Below, in pieces: positions 12,528 to 23,999 of a stretch of 64,000 bases of DNA (position 1 is the stretch's first letter; the number at the start of each line of letters is the position of its first letter). The position numbers were made by a program, and so were the translations under genes. This stretch comes from Eurosta solidaginis (lineage: Eukaryota > Arthropoda > Insecta > Diptera > Tephritidae), in contig NC_090319.1 of NCBI RefSeq assembly GCF_040869045.1, positions 263,206,897 to 263,270,896 on the forward strand. Reading direction: 5' to 3'. Below the pieces are notes generated by a model. That model did not search any database, had not been told where the DNA came from, and saw only the letters and a program-made list of their open reading frames with translations.

Positions 12528-14345
12528 ATGTTTCTGAAAATTAAATACGAAGAAGAAGCGCGTTTCATTAAAATCACAAATCCTGAAAGTCGTGAGTTCT
12601 CGACGAACCAAGCAATTGTATCAAGTAAGTAATGTACATAATTAATGAAATTTTGCAAAAGTAAATTGTATTTCTTGCCAGTTGTGGAGCAATTAAACAT
12701 TAGTATCGATTGTGCAATAACATTGAGAGACCGCGATGGAGCTGAAATTTTTATGGACGATTTCCAAGAAATTATTTGCCAATATAAAATCTGTAGCTGG
12801 TTTTGATTGGAAATAAATGAAAATTTGCCAAAGAAGGGATCACCAGTTGCTAAGAGTTTAAATCACGAGGTAAGTATAAGAATAAATGCCAAAGTTTATT
12901 TTAATGGTAGAGTATTCACCAGGAGTTGCAAAACTACCTCCGATGTGGAGATTTCTCATCCATTCTTGAGGAATACAAACAAACTAACAATTTAAGTGAT
13001 AGCTACCGACGTTCCTTAGTGCGCAAGTGTACCAACTTTTTACGAAAGCATTGTGGAAATTACCCTAAGCGTGAGGAAAAAAATGCACTAGCTGAATCAG
13101 TGATACGTCTTTTTCCAGTTTATAAGGTTACTAACAGTAAGTTTGGAGGAATTGTAAGTACACAATAAGATTCCCAATACTGCGTTAAAACGTTCTTACG
13201 AACCCTAAAAATCATTTCAGGATTTATTCTACAATCTGGAGGACAATTCGGGCTATTTAGTTGCAAAGCTACAAAACATAAATAATAAACTTAATAAAAT
13301 CAGTAGCGGTGGCAACAAAAAACGTAAACTGTCTGAGGCCGAAAAGGAAAGCGATGACGACGCGGTGATTCCTGAGCAAGATCTTAATTTTTTTCAGAAC
13401 TGCGTAGTTGCGGAGGAATTGAGTTTGGTGCAGCAGAAATTGCGAGAAACATTAAAAGCAAGACAAAAATTTATTGCAACTGCAGTTAACGTTTTAGAAT
13501 ATTTCCCAATATTTTTATATGATTCGTCACTGGTAATGTATAAAGAATTATACCACATACTTGCATACATTTAATAATAATAATAATTTTTTGTAGATTG
13601 ATTTTGATTTTAATCTTCGATATGGAGAAGCGATTTCGAAAGGTTTTTTAGAAAATTGTGAAAAGTACGAAAGCTGTGTGGAAAATATTTTCATTGATGC
13701 GAGTGGCGAATCTAATTTGCGAAACTATACTGATTGGTCCTCTGAAGTGCTACCTTATTTGATTTTTTTTAAAGCTGTTGCCATCTACTGCAAATGGACG
13801 TGCCCAAAAAAACAAACTTTCAAAAATCTGTCGATAGTTTCGTGTCTTTTGAAAACGTAATTTGCAATCAATGTTTTTATTCTTAATCAACACAAATAAC
13901 AAATTTATTTTTTGCAGCTCAACGCCCCAATAACAGAAGTTACAGTGGCGTCTAGTCAGCCCACTATTATTGCAGTTGGCCAAGATAAAGCCACAATTTC
14001 CCACTATTTTATTACCATTGATTGTAAGACGACAAGCATTCGATCTTAATTTTAAAGCATTTTACGTATTTAATATAGGGAAAGTACGACATTTGAGAAT
14101 GAAATTATTTGTGATCCCCTATGTAATTTCAGTTTTGAAGATTTAGATTTAAGTGCACAGAAGTTTTTATCTAAGACATTTGATAAAAACAAAATGCCTC
14201 AGGTATTAATAATAAAAAAGTTTAAATGTAAATATGGATATTTTTATAGGCCAGAATTTATGTTAAATTTAAGACTAGAAAACGGAATTCTTACATTCGG
14301 ACAAATAAAAAAAAATATATCTTATCGACAATGAAATTTACTTAA
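12528..14345 (+). pseudogene. Decayed multi-exon gene, SAMD3-like uncharacterised family
   Basis: I see eight plausible exons with GT-AG borders: 12528-12624, 12682-12869, 12923-13153, 13221-13532, 13597-13856, 13918-14023, 14079-14202, 14250-14345. The first two give a short N-terminal domain of about 75 residues (start FLKIKYEEEARF, later LRDRDGAEIF) that looks PB1- or ubiquitin-like. Exons 3-4 give the motif series QNYLRCGDFSSIL, YRRSLVRKCTNFL, LAESVIRLFPVY, DLFYNLEDNSGYL, typical of proteins annotated SAMD3-like. Exon 6 has QPTIIAVGQD and HYFITID, matching their C-terminal part. Damage: a TGA near 12804 and phase mismatches at exons 5/6 and 6/7. The molecular function of the family is unknown to me. 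It is not a recognised transposase, though it lies wholly inside a TIR element. Confidence 0.6.
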
Positions 14346-15269
14346 GTTTAGAAATTTTTGTCAGTAAGAAATTTAATTCCATGTTACAGTGCTTTGAAAT
14401 TTCTTCAACAGAATATTTAGAAGTAGTTGGTTTATATAGCCTAAAAATGTAAGACCATTTGAAGTCCACAATATACATTCGAAAATGTGTTTGTCAATGA
14501 CCTGTGAAATAATAGAATAAAATCTAGTATTATTAAATTTATATAATTTATATAAATAAAACATGCATTTCTATTTAAATAATTAAATTGTGGTTTTATT
14601 TTCAGCACACTTCAAAATAATACTCATTTTAATAAATATCAAATTTCAAAGATTTCGGTTGAATTTCTTCCAAATTTTACTTGAAGAGACTATACGTGGG
14701 CTTATAATTTTGTTGACCACTGTATGTTTAAAAAACACTCCCGGTTGGTTTTATTACCAAAAATTAACTAAATTCAATTAAATTTTTGGTTTGGATTCAA
14801 TGCCTTTTTAGCATTAAAATATCATTTATGGGATTATTTTAATACCAAAAAAGTATTTTATCCAGTACAATTTTGCCTTGGATGCAATGCCTCTCTGGCA
14901 TTAAAATATTAATTATGGGTTTATTTTAATACCAATAATGTACTACATCCAATTCTATTTTGTCTTAACTTTAATTCCAGTTTTAATTAAATCTGTTTCG
15001 GTACACGGATAGATCCAAAACCATTTTAGTTTTATTTTAAAACCATGAAATGTATAGGAATTAGTCCCATGGCTTGTTTTTCAGAGAGAATCTTTGAATG
15101 AAATTCCCTCTCTTTGATAAAACCAGCACTGTTTTATAATATACTTCCTGGCATTGTTATATATAAATGCCAAATAGGTATTAAAAGTAAACTAAAATTT
15201 TTACAGTGTGATGAAATTATGTTTTGGTTGTTCTGGTGTCGGTAAGAACTCTTTATCGGCATTGCTTTT

Positions 15270-15798
15270 TTAAGAAGTAAGAGATGATCCACTTCTCTGC
15301 GATAATTTTTTCGGTGGCTCTGGTAATGGTCGTGTCAGATCGTGTGCGACTGGAGCAGAAAAAGATTCAAGATCAGGATATTCGATAGGTTTTGCATTTT
15401 TACCTCTACGTCTTTTACGCGGATTCACAATGCAAAAGTAGCAGTCTTTAAGGTGGTCTTTTGTACTCGCCAGATTCTTGGTGTTGCAAATTTCATAGAT
15501 TTTTCTCACCTTGATACTAACCTAAATTATAGAAAGAGAAATCAATATGTCTACTTTATTTAATTTACTATTTAAATAAAATTTGCTTACCTTCCAAACA
15601 TCTTTTACAATAACTACAAGCAACATGTGGAGCCTATGTCTTATATTGATTCCAAACAGGACAGCCAAAATATGCTTCGTAGGCTTCACAGAGGATGAGA
15701 GGTATATTTAATTCATATTTTATATCTCGAACTTTAATAAATTTCCCACCTATATAACAAAAAGCATCAGCTTCATATTTACGCTTTCGCGACGACAT
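15270..15798 (-). pseudogene. Fragment of a DCYFC-motif arthropod repeat protein
   Basis: Minus-strand exon 1 (15798 to about 15591) begins MSSRKRKYEADAFCYIGGK and continues to CEAYEAYFGCPVW, then a stop, then APHVACSYCKRCLE, followed by a GTAAGC donor. Exon 2 (about 15510 to 15270) contains DCYFCIVNPRKRRR, EYPDLESFSAP and RPLPEPP. I recognise this order (AFCY, YFG, CxxC pairs, DCYFC, YPNLPSA-like, PVP) from a widespread uncharacterised protein family that is abundant in arthropod genomes and often repeat-associated. The paired Cys motifs suggest zinc binding. One in-frame stop in exon 1 and a missing middle show that it is dead. It starts 61 bp from the right end of the preceding TIR element; whether the two belong together is unknown. 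Confidence 0.6.
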
Positions 15799-16534
15799 TT
15801 TAGGCTATTCTAGATTTGTACAAAACACCTCTAGCGCCATGAGTATTGTTACTATAACTATTACGAAAGCAAACTTTATACCGAAAAAAGGTATTTTCTT
15901 TTCGTTTTTGTATATAATAAAACAGAAAATCATGAAGTACACTTTAGGACAAAGAACAAAATTTTTTTTATAGAGTCGTGCTATAAATACCAATGGAGAC
16001 CAATTCACAATCTATTTATTTTTGTTTTAACGATAAAGACACTCCCCGATGGCTTTGTCGATTGTTATCGGTGTTGATGGACTGTTGCCGGTTATAGATA
16101 GGGTACGTTGCGGTAACTAGTACCATTATTATAATAGCCCGACCATCTCGGAAACGATCTTATATGACCACTTTGAACCTTCCATTACATAAATCGCACA
16201 AGATAGCACCCTATATAAATACTAATTCGAAATACTTTTTGGCGGGCCCAATAACAAGCATACCATTGGATATCTTTGCATGTCAAAAAATGGTATGCCA
16301 TACACTCAAAAAAGTAGTTGCTCAAAGTAAAGATAATGTCAATGGTTTTCTAGCATACAGATTAAAAGAGCTTAACTTCATAATAAAAAAACAATTCCTA
16401 AAAATATACACCTGTTCAGAAGAAAAATTTGATATCTATGTTGGCATATTTATAATTTATAATTAACTGTTTTAACTTTTCTCAAAAGGTGGCAACCTTG
16501 TATAAACATATAAAGTACCAACAGCCAAGAGTCA
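15799..16534. other. Mostly unrecognised; a short dispersed-repeat match near 16136
   Basis: No gene is supported. At 16120-16190 the words GACCATCTCGGAAACGAT and GACCACTTTGAACCTTCC match, with changes, the dispersed repeat at 22511-22570, so a short fragment of that repeat is present here on the same strand. Confidence 0.45.
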
Positions 16535-16667
16535 GTACAAGTATAAACTTCAGTTAAAGTTGACAACTTTGGTTGCTTAAACAGAGATGAGCAGTAAAAT
16601 TTTATGTCATCGATAAAAGTGGCAAGGTTAAGCTCTAGTCAACTTTAACTGATGTTTAAACTTGTAC
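16535..16667. repeat. 133-bp hairpin (30-bp inverted arms)
   Basis: The arm at 16535-16564 (GTACAAGTATAAACTTCAG and onward) is matched in reverse complement at 16638-16667 with two differences by eye, leaving a 73-bp loop. The size fits a very small foldback or MITE remnant. No target-site duplication was identified. Confidence 0.75.
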
Positions 16668-17538
16668 AGAAAAACTGGGTCTAAGGGAAAGAGCTATGGA
16701 TGTATAATGTTACGTACAGACTTTCATTCAAATAAGTCATGTCTTTTCCGAGAGAGTAGTGGGTTTTTGTGTGGAAGATTAGGTGGAAACCCTGCAAAGA
16801 ACTCTTTTCGTTGGATTGTGATGAAAAATACTTTTCTCGTTTGATTTTTTGAAAATTTCAAATATGCTGCAACCTTCTCAAAACACACTTATTGGCAACA
16901 CTTAGATATATCTGTGCGTATCGATTGTTGAGTGGACTGACTCGGCAGGAGTTTCGAAAAAGTCCGCTTACAGAAAGCGATTGAATAGCGCCTATTTCGG
17001 AATTTTTCAGAATTCAAAAGCGCCCTATTTGAGCTTTAAGTCAATATATTTTGACATTGGCTTTGGATATTATGAAAACAATTCTGTAATAAGGCGTTTT
17101 GAAACGATTTTGAAATGGGGTGCTTTTAAAAAATATTCTCAGATAGGTCATTTTCGAACTGTCAGCTGTGAATATATAAATATACTTCTTCGATATATAA
17201 TATACTTCTGAAAATAGCTTATATCGCCAAAAACCAATCTAGTTTATCACATTTTGAGGAAGTTGTTTTTCTAAGTGTGACTCACTCGCCGTATAAGTAG
17301 CCAAAAGTAGGCAATTTTCTTTTCGTAAATGTGCCACTAAAAACCATTAATTCTCGTTAACGTGCAACCAGACCACTCACTCCCCAATAAAATCCTTATG
17401 GAACTCCTTTGCCAAATACATATCTTTTTAGGTGTGTTTATGTAGACGTAGTTATTTATGTAAGCCAGTGTGAGATACATTTGGTCCTGATATTCTTGCC
17501 AATGTTCTTCGGTGACATATTTTTCGTTAACGTGTTTT
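16668..17538. other. No recognised feature
   Basis: AT-rich sequence. Short frames (16662-16844, 16981-17211 plus) show no family resemblance. Confidence 0.4.
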
Positions 17539-17539
17539 T

Positions 17540-17569
17540 ATACTCAGTTGAGCAGAGCTCACAGAGTAT
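17540..17569. other. Terminal hairpin at the TATACTCAG end (copy C example)
   Basis: ATACTC pairs with GAGTAT, then after one A/A mismatch GT pairs with AC, and GAGC pairs with GCTC around an AGA loop, with one bulged T. All long copies keep this structure. In copy S the upper stem is GTGC/GCAC instead of GAGC/GCTC, so one base pair is swapped with pairing preserved. That suggests the fold, not just the sequence, is maintained. Confidence 0.7.
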
Positions 17570-17691
17570 ATTAAGTTTGATTGGATAACGGTTGGTTGTA
17601 CATATATAAAGGAATCGATATAGATATAGACTTCCATATATCAAAATAATCAGGATCGAAAAAAAATTTGATTGAGCCATGTCCGTCCGTC

Positions 17692-17723
17692 CGTCCGTCC
17701 GTCCGTCCGTCCGTTAACACGAT
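17692..17723. repeat. (TCCG)8 microsatellite inside copy C
   Basis: Eight perfect tetramers at the conserved position of the family, against 17 in the sister copy D. Confidence 0.95.
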
Positions 17724-19017
17724 AACTTGAGTAAATTTTGAGGTATCTTGATGAAATTTGGTATGTAGGTTCCTGAGTACTCATCTCAGATCGCTATTTA
17801 AAATGAACGATATCGGACTATAACCACGCCCACTTTTTCGATATCGAAAATTTCGAAAAACCGAAAAAGTGCGATAATTCATTACGAAAGACAGATAAAG
17901 CGACGAAACTTGGTAGATGGGTTGACGTTATGACGTAGAATAGAAAATTAGTAAGAGTTTGGACAATAGGCGTGGCACCGCCCACTTTTACAAGAAGGTA
18001 ATTTAAAAGTTTTGCAAGCTGTAATTTGGCAGTCGTTCAAGATATCATGATGAAATTTGGCAGGAACGTTACTACTATTACTATATATGTTCTAAATAAA
18101 AATTAGCAAAATTGGATGAAGAACACGCCCACTTTTTTAAAAAAAATTTTTTTAAATTCAAATTTTAACAAAAAATTCAATATCTTTACTGTATATAAGT
18201 AAATTAAGTCAAAATTCAACTCCCGTAATGATATGATGCAACAAAATACAAAAATAAAAGAAAATTTCAAAATGGACGTGGCTCAGCCCATTTTCATTTA
18301 GTTTGTCTAGAATACTTTTATTGCCATAAGTCGAACAAAAATTTACCAATCCTTCCCAAATTTGGTAAGAGCATAGATTCTATGACGGTAACTGTTCTCT
18401 GTGAAAATGGGCGAAATCGGTGGAAGTCACGCCCAGTTTTTATACACAGTCCACCGTCTGTCCTTCCGCTCGGCCGTTAACACAATAACTTGAGCAAAAT
18501 CCGATATATCTTTACTAAACTAAGCCCACGTACTTATCTGAACTCACTTTATCTTGGTATAAAAAATGGCCGAAATCCGACCATAACCACGCCCACTTTA
18601 TCGATATCGAAAATTACGAAAAATGAAAAAATGCCATAATTCTATACCAAATACGAAAAAAGGGATGAAACATGGTAACTGGATTGGTTTATTGACGCAA
18701 AATATAACTTTGGAAAAAACTTTGTAAAATGGGTGTGACACCTACCACTTAAGTAGAAGAAAATGAAAAAGTTCTACAAGGCGAAATCAACAGCCCTTGG
18801 AATCTTGGCAGGAATACTGTTAGTGGTATTGCATATATAAATAAATTAGCAGTACCCGACAGATGATTTTCTGGATCACCTGGTCCACATTTTGGTCGAT
18901 ATCGCGAGAACGCCTTCACATATACATCTAAGGGCCACTCGCTTTTAAACCCCTCATTAATACCTTTAATTTGATATCCATATCGTACAAACACATACTA
19001 GAGTCACCCCTGTCCCA

Positions 19018-20790
19018 CCCTAATGGCGATATCTCGAAAAGGCGTCCACCTATATACCTAATACCCACTCCCTCTTAAAATGCTCAGTAACACCTTTCGT
19101 TTGATACCCATATCGTACAAACATTTTATAGTCACCCCTGGCCCACCCTAATGGCGATATCTCGAAAAGGCGTCCACCTATAGACCTAATGTCCACTCCC
19201 TCTTAAAATGCTCAGTAACACCTTTCGTTGGATACCCATATCGTACAAACATTCTAGAGTCACACCTGGCCCACCCTAATGGCGATATCTCGAAAAGGCG
19301 TCCACCTATAGACCTAATTCCCACTCCCTCTTAAAATGCTCAGTAACACCTTTCGTTTGATACCCATATCGTACAAACATTCTAGAGTCACCCTTGGTCC
19401 ACCTTTATGGCGATATCTCGAAAAGGCGTCCACCTATAGAACTAATGATTACTCCCTTTTAAAATACTCATTACCACCTTTCATTTGATACCCATATCGT
19501 ACAAACACATTCTAGAGTCACCCTGGCCCACCCTAATGGCGATATCTCGAAAAGGCGTCCACCTATAGACCTAATGGCCACTCCCTCTTAAAATGCTCAG
19601 TAACACCTTTCGTTTGATACCCATATCGTACAAACATTCTAGAGTCACCCCTGGCCCACCCTAATGGCGATATCTCGAAACGGCGTCCACCTATAGACCT
19701 AATGCCTACTCCCTCTTAAAATGCTCAGTAACACCTTTCATTTGATACCCATATCGTACAAACATTCTAGAGTCACCCCTGGCCCACCCTAATGGCGAAA
19801 TCTCGAAAGGGCGTCCACCTATAGACCTAGTGCCCACTCCCTCTTAAAATGCTCAGTAACACCTTTCGTTTGATGCCCATATCGTACAAACACATTCTAG
19901 AGTCACCCCTGGCCCACCCTAATGACGATATCTCGAAAAGGCGTCCACCTATAGACCTCATGCCCACTCCCTCTTAAAATGCTCAGTAACACCTTTCGTT
20001 TGATACCCATATCGTACAAACATTCTAGAGTCACCCTTGGTCCACCTTTATGGCAATATCTCGAAAAGGCGTACACCTATAGAACTAAGGATTACTCCCT
20101 TTTAAAATACTCATTACCATCTTTCATTTGATACCCATATCATACAAACACATTCTAGAGTCACCCCTGGCCCACCCTAATGTCGACATTTCGAAAAGGC
20201 GTCCACCTATAGACCTAATGCCCACTCCCTCTTAAAATGCTCAGTAAAACTTTTCGTTTGATACCCATATCGTACAAACACATTCTAGAGACACCCCTGG
20301 TCCACCTTTATGGCGATATCTCGAAACGGCGTCCACCTATGGAACTAAGGATCACTCCTTTTCAAAATACTCATTAACAGCTTTCATTTGATACCCATAT
20401 CGTACAAACATATTCTAGAGTCACCCCTGGTCCACCTTTATGGCGATTTCTCGAAAAGGCGTTCACCGATAGAACTAAAGCCCATTCCCTTTTAAAATAC
20501 TCATTACCACCTTTCATTTGATACCCATATCGTACAAACACATTCTAGAGTCACCCCTGGTCCACCTTAATGGGGATGTCTCGAAAAGGCGTCCACCGAT
20601 AGACCTAAGGCCCACTCCCTCTTAAAATGCTCAGTAACACCTTTCATTTGATACCCATATCGTACAAACAAATTCTAGAGTCAGCTCTGGTCCACCTTTA
20701 TGGCGATATCCCTAAATGGCGTCCATTCATAGAACTATGGCCTACTCTCTATTAAAATAATCTTTAATACCTTTCATTTGATACACATGT
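19018..20790. repeat. 128-bp tandem array in copy C
   Basis: About 14 units of the same 128-bp motif as in A, with both unit types interspersed. The array is about two units shorter than in D. Units next to the CTTG end are the most diverged (CCCTAAATGGCGTCC) in this and all other copies, a conserved edge variant. Confidence 0.92.
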
Positions 20791-20902
20791 CACACAACCA
20801 CATTCCAGGGTTACCCCAGGTTCATTTTCCTTATTTTGTCTCCATAGCTCTCAACTGAGTATGTAATGTTCGGTTACACCCGAACTTAGCTTTCCTTACT
20901 TG

Positions 20903-21298
20903 TTTTTATATTAATTTACTTATATTTAAACGAATTAATTAGGCAAAAAGGCGAAAATTAAGATGAATGTTTTAATTAGGATTTTACGTTATAGGAAAAA
21001 GTACTTCGCTTGTTTCTAAAGTATTATATGTAGTAGTATTATGTAATTTTCAAAGGAATCGTAAATTTAATAAACGTGGGCGCAAACGGGTGTGCTCTTA
21101 CCCGTAGGACAGACTCTTTAAAAATAAAATCTTTAATATTAGCCGATAGGAAAGAAAATGGTGTTAAGAGAGATGAAAACTTCCATTGAATTAAATTTTA
21201 TTTGCTTTAATCCAATATTGCGTTCTAAAAGTCGACCTAATTTAATTAGTATCGGGTTGTTTTTCGAGAAGACGAAGGTGGGGCTTTTTTCCAATTTT
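20903..21298. other. No recognised feature
   Basis: AT-rich spacer between C and S. Nothing supported. Confidence 0.4.
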
Positions 21299-22119
21299 TA
21301 TACTCAGCGTGCTTTGCACACAGAGTATATTAACTTTGATTGGATAACGGCTGGTTGTGCATGTATTATTGATATAGACTTCCATATATCAAAATTATCA
21401 GTATCGAAAAAAAATTTGATTGAGCCATGTCCGTCCGTCAGTTCGTCTGTCCGTTAACATGACAACTTGAGTAAATATTGAGATATCTTCACCAAATTTG
21501 GTACACGAGCTTACCTGGACCCAGAATAAATTGGTATTGAAAATGAGCGAAATCGGGTGAAAACCACGCCCACTTTTTATATATAAAACATTTTGAAAAT
21601 ACAAAAAACCGGATTATTTAGTAAATAATACACCTAGAATGTTGAGATTTTACGCATGGACTGATATTGAGACTCTTGATAAAAATTTGAAAAAATGTTT
21701 AAAATGGGCGTGGCACCGCCCACTTGTGGTAAAATCTATTTTGCAAATATTATTTATCATAAATCAAAAATCGTTAAACCTATCGTAACAAAATTCGGCA
21801 GAGGTTGCCTTTACTATAAGGAACGCTTTGAAGGAAAATTAGCGAAATCGGTTAAGTACCACTACCACTTTTATATACAAGATTTTTAAAAGGGTCGTGG
21901 ACAAATAAAATAAGCTATAACTTAGCAAAGAATAGTTCTGAATCAATGATATTTCACTTATCAAGTTTTATTGTAAGAGGAAATGGGGAGACATGTTTTT
22001 TAAACGGGCGGTGCAACGTGTTATGTAGAAAAGTAATTTATCTGAAATGTAATGTACAACTGAAGCTCAGGCTGAGTATATAATGTTCGGTTACACTCGA
22101 ACTTAGACACTTTTACTTG
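21299..22119 (-). mobile_element. Copy S: short, array-free family member (821 bp)
   Basis: It begins TATACTCAGCGTGC at 21299 and ends TTTTACTTG at 22119, matching both termini of the long copies. The region after the left end (TTGGATAACGG, GACTTCCATATATCAAAAT, GAGCCATGTCCGTCCGT) is clearly homologous, but the microsatellite is interrupted and there is no 128-bp array at all. The GGGCGTGGCACCGCCCAC box is kept near 21707. It shows what the family looks like without the satellite and gives an outgroup for the terminal hairpins. Confidence 0.88.
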
Positions 22120-22130
22120 TTTATTTTAAC

Positions 22131-22290
22131 TACAAATTGGCGGACTACATGTTTTATGCCGACTCCAACGGCATGTGCCAAGGAAGATGCATTCTTTTCG
22201 GGGGAGTTTTTAATGGCGGCTTCGGACAGCTTGTCACACTGCTACCGAGGTCCGTCCCCGTGTTAGAAAACTCTTTTGATATGAGCTGTA
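22131..22290 (+). repeat. Dispersed repeat fragment, also at the right edge of the window
   Basis: ACAAATTGGCGG followed by CTACATGTTTTATGCCGACTC matches the sequence at 63798 (ACAAATTGGCGG, then CTACATGTTTTATCCCAACTC) with a short indel. Similarity continues to a GAGG(T/G)(C/G) and TTAGAAAA/TTCGAAAA region. I recall the same words from a widespread fly repeat with tRNA-like ends, but the tRNA-like part is not present here. Confidence 0.6.
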
Positions 22291-23829
22291 ACGTCACTTG
22301 AGTAGGAGATCTTCCGTTAAGTATGCACAGAGACATTTGTGTAGCAAGTAGCAAATCAGCTAAACTGAATATTTCTTCCAGAGAGACTGGACAGTTGAAT
22401 ATTAAGTGATTTGATGATTCCACCTTCTCCATACAAGAAAATTCCCGAAGGTTTTGGGAAGTTTTTTCGATGTTATTGGTTCTTTGATCCAGTAATTTGC
22501 GGAAAATAAAACCATTAAGGTACTAATCTGACCATCGCGGCAACGATTTGATATGGCCACGTTTGACCTTCTAGATAATCCAATCCCTCCGTCCGTGAGG
22601 AACTTGGGGTCGCAAGGGCTTCATCTCCTAAATAAACGAAATTCGGCATAAGTAGATGATGTTAACAATTGTGTTGAAGAAGCTATAGATTGCGCTGTCA
22701 TTCCCTTGAAAGGATTGAAAAACACAACTCATACCTATCAGGCAGTGTCGTGTTAACACTTAAAATGCTTTGAAGAAATGACCTCTGACTACCCTCAATA
22801 CTTCCATCAAGCACTTGAAGCTAACCTAGCATGTGTAATTCAGCACTTGCATGCTGCCTGAGAGTCTCAAAGTCTCTAATGACCCACGTTCAATTGACAA
22901 GTGCCGCGATGAGATCAGAGTGACAGATGCCAAGTATATCCTTATGCTCTAACATACAGATCAATGCTACAGCGAGATATGCAACGAAATCCTTGGCATT
23001 ACGGTGGCATATATTAACGCTTTGATAGTCGTGATAGCTAAAGCGGCGGATAACATCCCATCTACGGCATAAAAGCGCTGACCATCGTCTGAAAGAAGCC
23101 TTATTATTCGCCTAACACTGAACTCCTTGCAGAATATGAAGCCATATTGCCTCCAGGACAGCTGTCACCTTATCCCCTATGTCAACAGGGCATAGATTCA
23201 GCATTGAGTGTAGTACAAGACTAGCTCCTGTTGTGTGAAGGGTCTCACTTTCTCTAACCAGCTCCAATCACTGCTTCACATTCATCCTCTTGCCGATGGA
23301 AGGAGTGTTTAGTGCTGTCCACAGCTCTATAAAAATGACCACCATTACATAAAGTCCATATGTGGGAGCTCCTGTGATGGTAAGAAAAAAGTCCAGTTGG
23401 CGTAAATAGGAGTCAACTACCTGCAGGATACCCCCAAAGAACTTCTGAAGTTGCGCCCTGAACAATATATGACTCTCCTTTAGGCCGCCAATAACAGTGA
23501 AGCAGATTAATGCGTGATATATCCGGAAATAAGTGGCCATTATAAACCTAAGGCATTCTTCACCTCTCATCATCGAGCTCCATCCACATCTTTAGGTAAA
23601 AAATCTTGAGCAAAAGAGTGTGTTGCAGAGAGTAACGAGACTCTCTCTTCCAAAGGAAAAAAATAGCAAACGCGCTTTAAAAAAAAACTGTGAGTTAAGA
23701 GCGGTTTCAAATACAGGGCGAATTCTTGCGAGCTCCAAACTGACATCTTGATAGTCGACATTATAAAGAAAGCGTTACGCTTTGACTGGAGACATGCAGA
23801 GAGTATAAGAAACTTGAGATCATAATCAA
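22291..23829. other. Largely unrecognised; dispersed-repeat match at 22500-22640
   Basis: At 22500-22640 the minus strand gives a sequence ending GATGGTCAGAT and containing GCCCTTGCGACCCCAAG and GTGGCCATATCAAATCG, words shared in altered form with 41943-42055 and 16120-16190; it is probably the 3' end of a LINE family. From 22640 to 23829 I see no recognisable protein or repeat; the hydrophobic frame 23268-23573 minus matches nothing I know. Confidence 0.45.
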
Positions 23830-23999
23830 CAAGTAAGGAAAGCTAAGTTCGGGTGTAACCGAACATTACATACTCAGTTGAGAGCTATGGAGACAAAATA
23901 AGGAAAATGAACCTGGGGTAACCCTGGAATGTGGTTGTATGACATGTGTATCAAATGAAAGGTATTAAAGATTATTTTAATAGAGAGTAGGCCATAGTT

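Larger units (their letters stand above)
11962..15209. mobile_element. 3.2-kb TIR element carrying a SAMD3-like gene
   Basis: The left end reads ACACAGTAAAAA at 11962. The right end, read on the minus strand from 15209, is ACACTGTAAAAA. The match resumes further in with TACTTTTAATACC on both sides, giving imperfect terminal inverted repeats of roughly 35 bp. Inside the left end are two tandem units of about 206 bp. The middle holds a decayed intron-bearing gene on the plus strand (12528-14345). Both subterminal regions are rich in TTTTAATACC and AAAACCA words. No DDE transposase, Rep or reverse transcriptase is seen, and no clear target-site duplication. It is either a non-autonomous DNA element that captured a gene or an element whose machinery is unrecognised. 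Confidence 0.7.
17539..20902 (-). mobile_element. Repeat family copy C (3.36 kb), near-identical to D
   Basis: It starts TATACTCAG at 17539 and ends TTACTTG at 20902. It holds a left hairpin, an eight-unit TCCG tract at 17692-17723, the CCACGCCC-box region with TATCGATA at 18599-18606, an array of about 14 units (19018-20790) and a right hairpin. Aligned by eye with copy D from the CTTG end, it differs at one base in about 360 bp, and C and D share private variants such as ATCGATATAG near the TATACTCAG end and GAACCTGGGGTAACC near the other. The flanks of C and D are unrelated, so only the element itself is duplicated. Frame 18749-18994 is a chance frame, seen identically in D. Confidence 0.9.

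Noticed and set aside
18749..18994. Identical 76-81 residue reading frames beginning MFVRYGYQI at 3019-3249, 18749-18994, 25996-26241 and 33950-34195
   Set aside because: They lie in the last array unit and the adjoining non-coding part of copies A, C, D and G. Identity reflects recent copying; B, E and F do not keep the frame.
17530..20912. An 8-bp target duplication TTTTTATA around copy C
   Set aside because: Most copies carry TTTTTATA at this end as part of, or next to, their own terminus, and the other end of other copies does not match it.
23268..23573. A 101-residue hydrophobic frame on the minus strand as a membrane protein gene
   Set aside because: No family resemblance, no splice context, and it is surrounded by repeats. 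Left unannotated.
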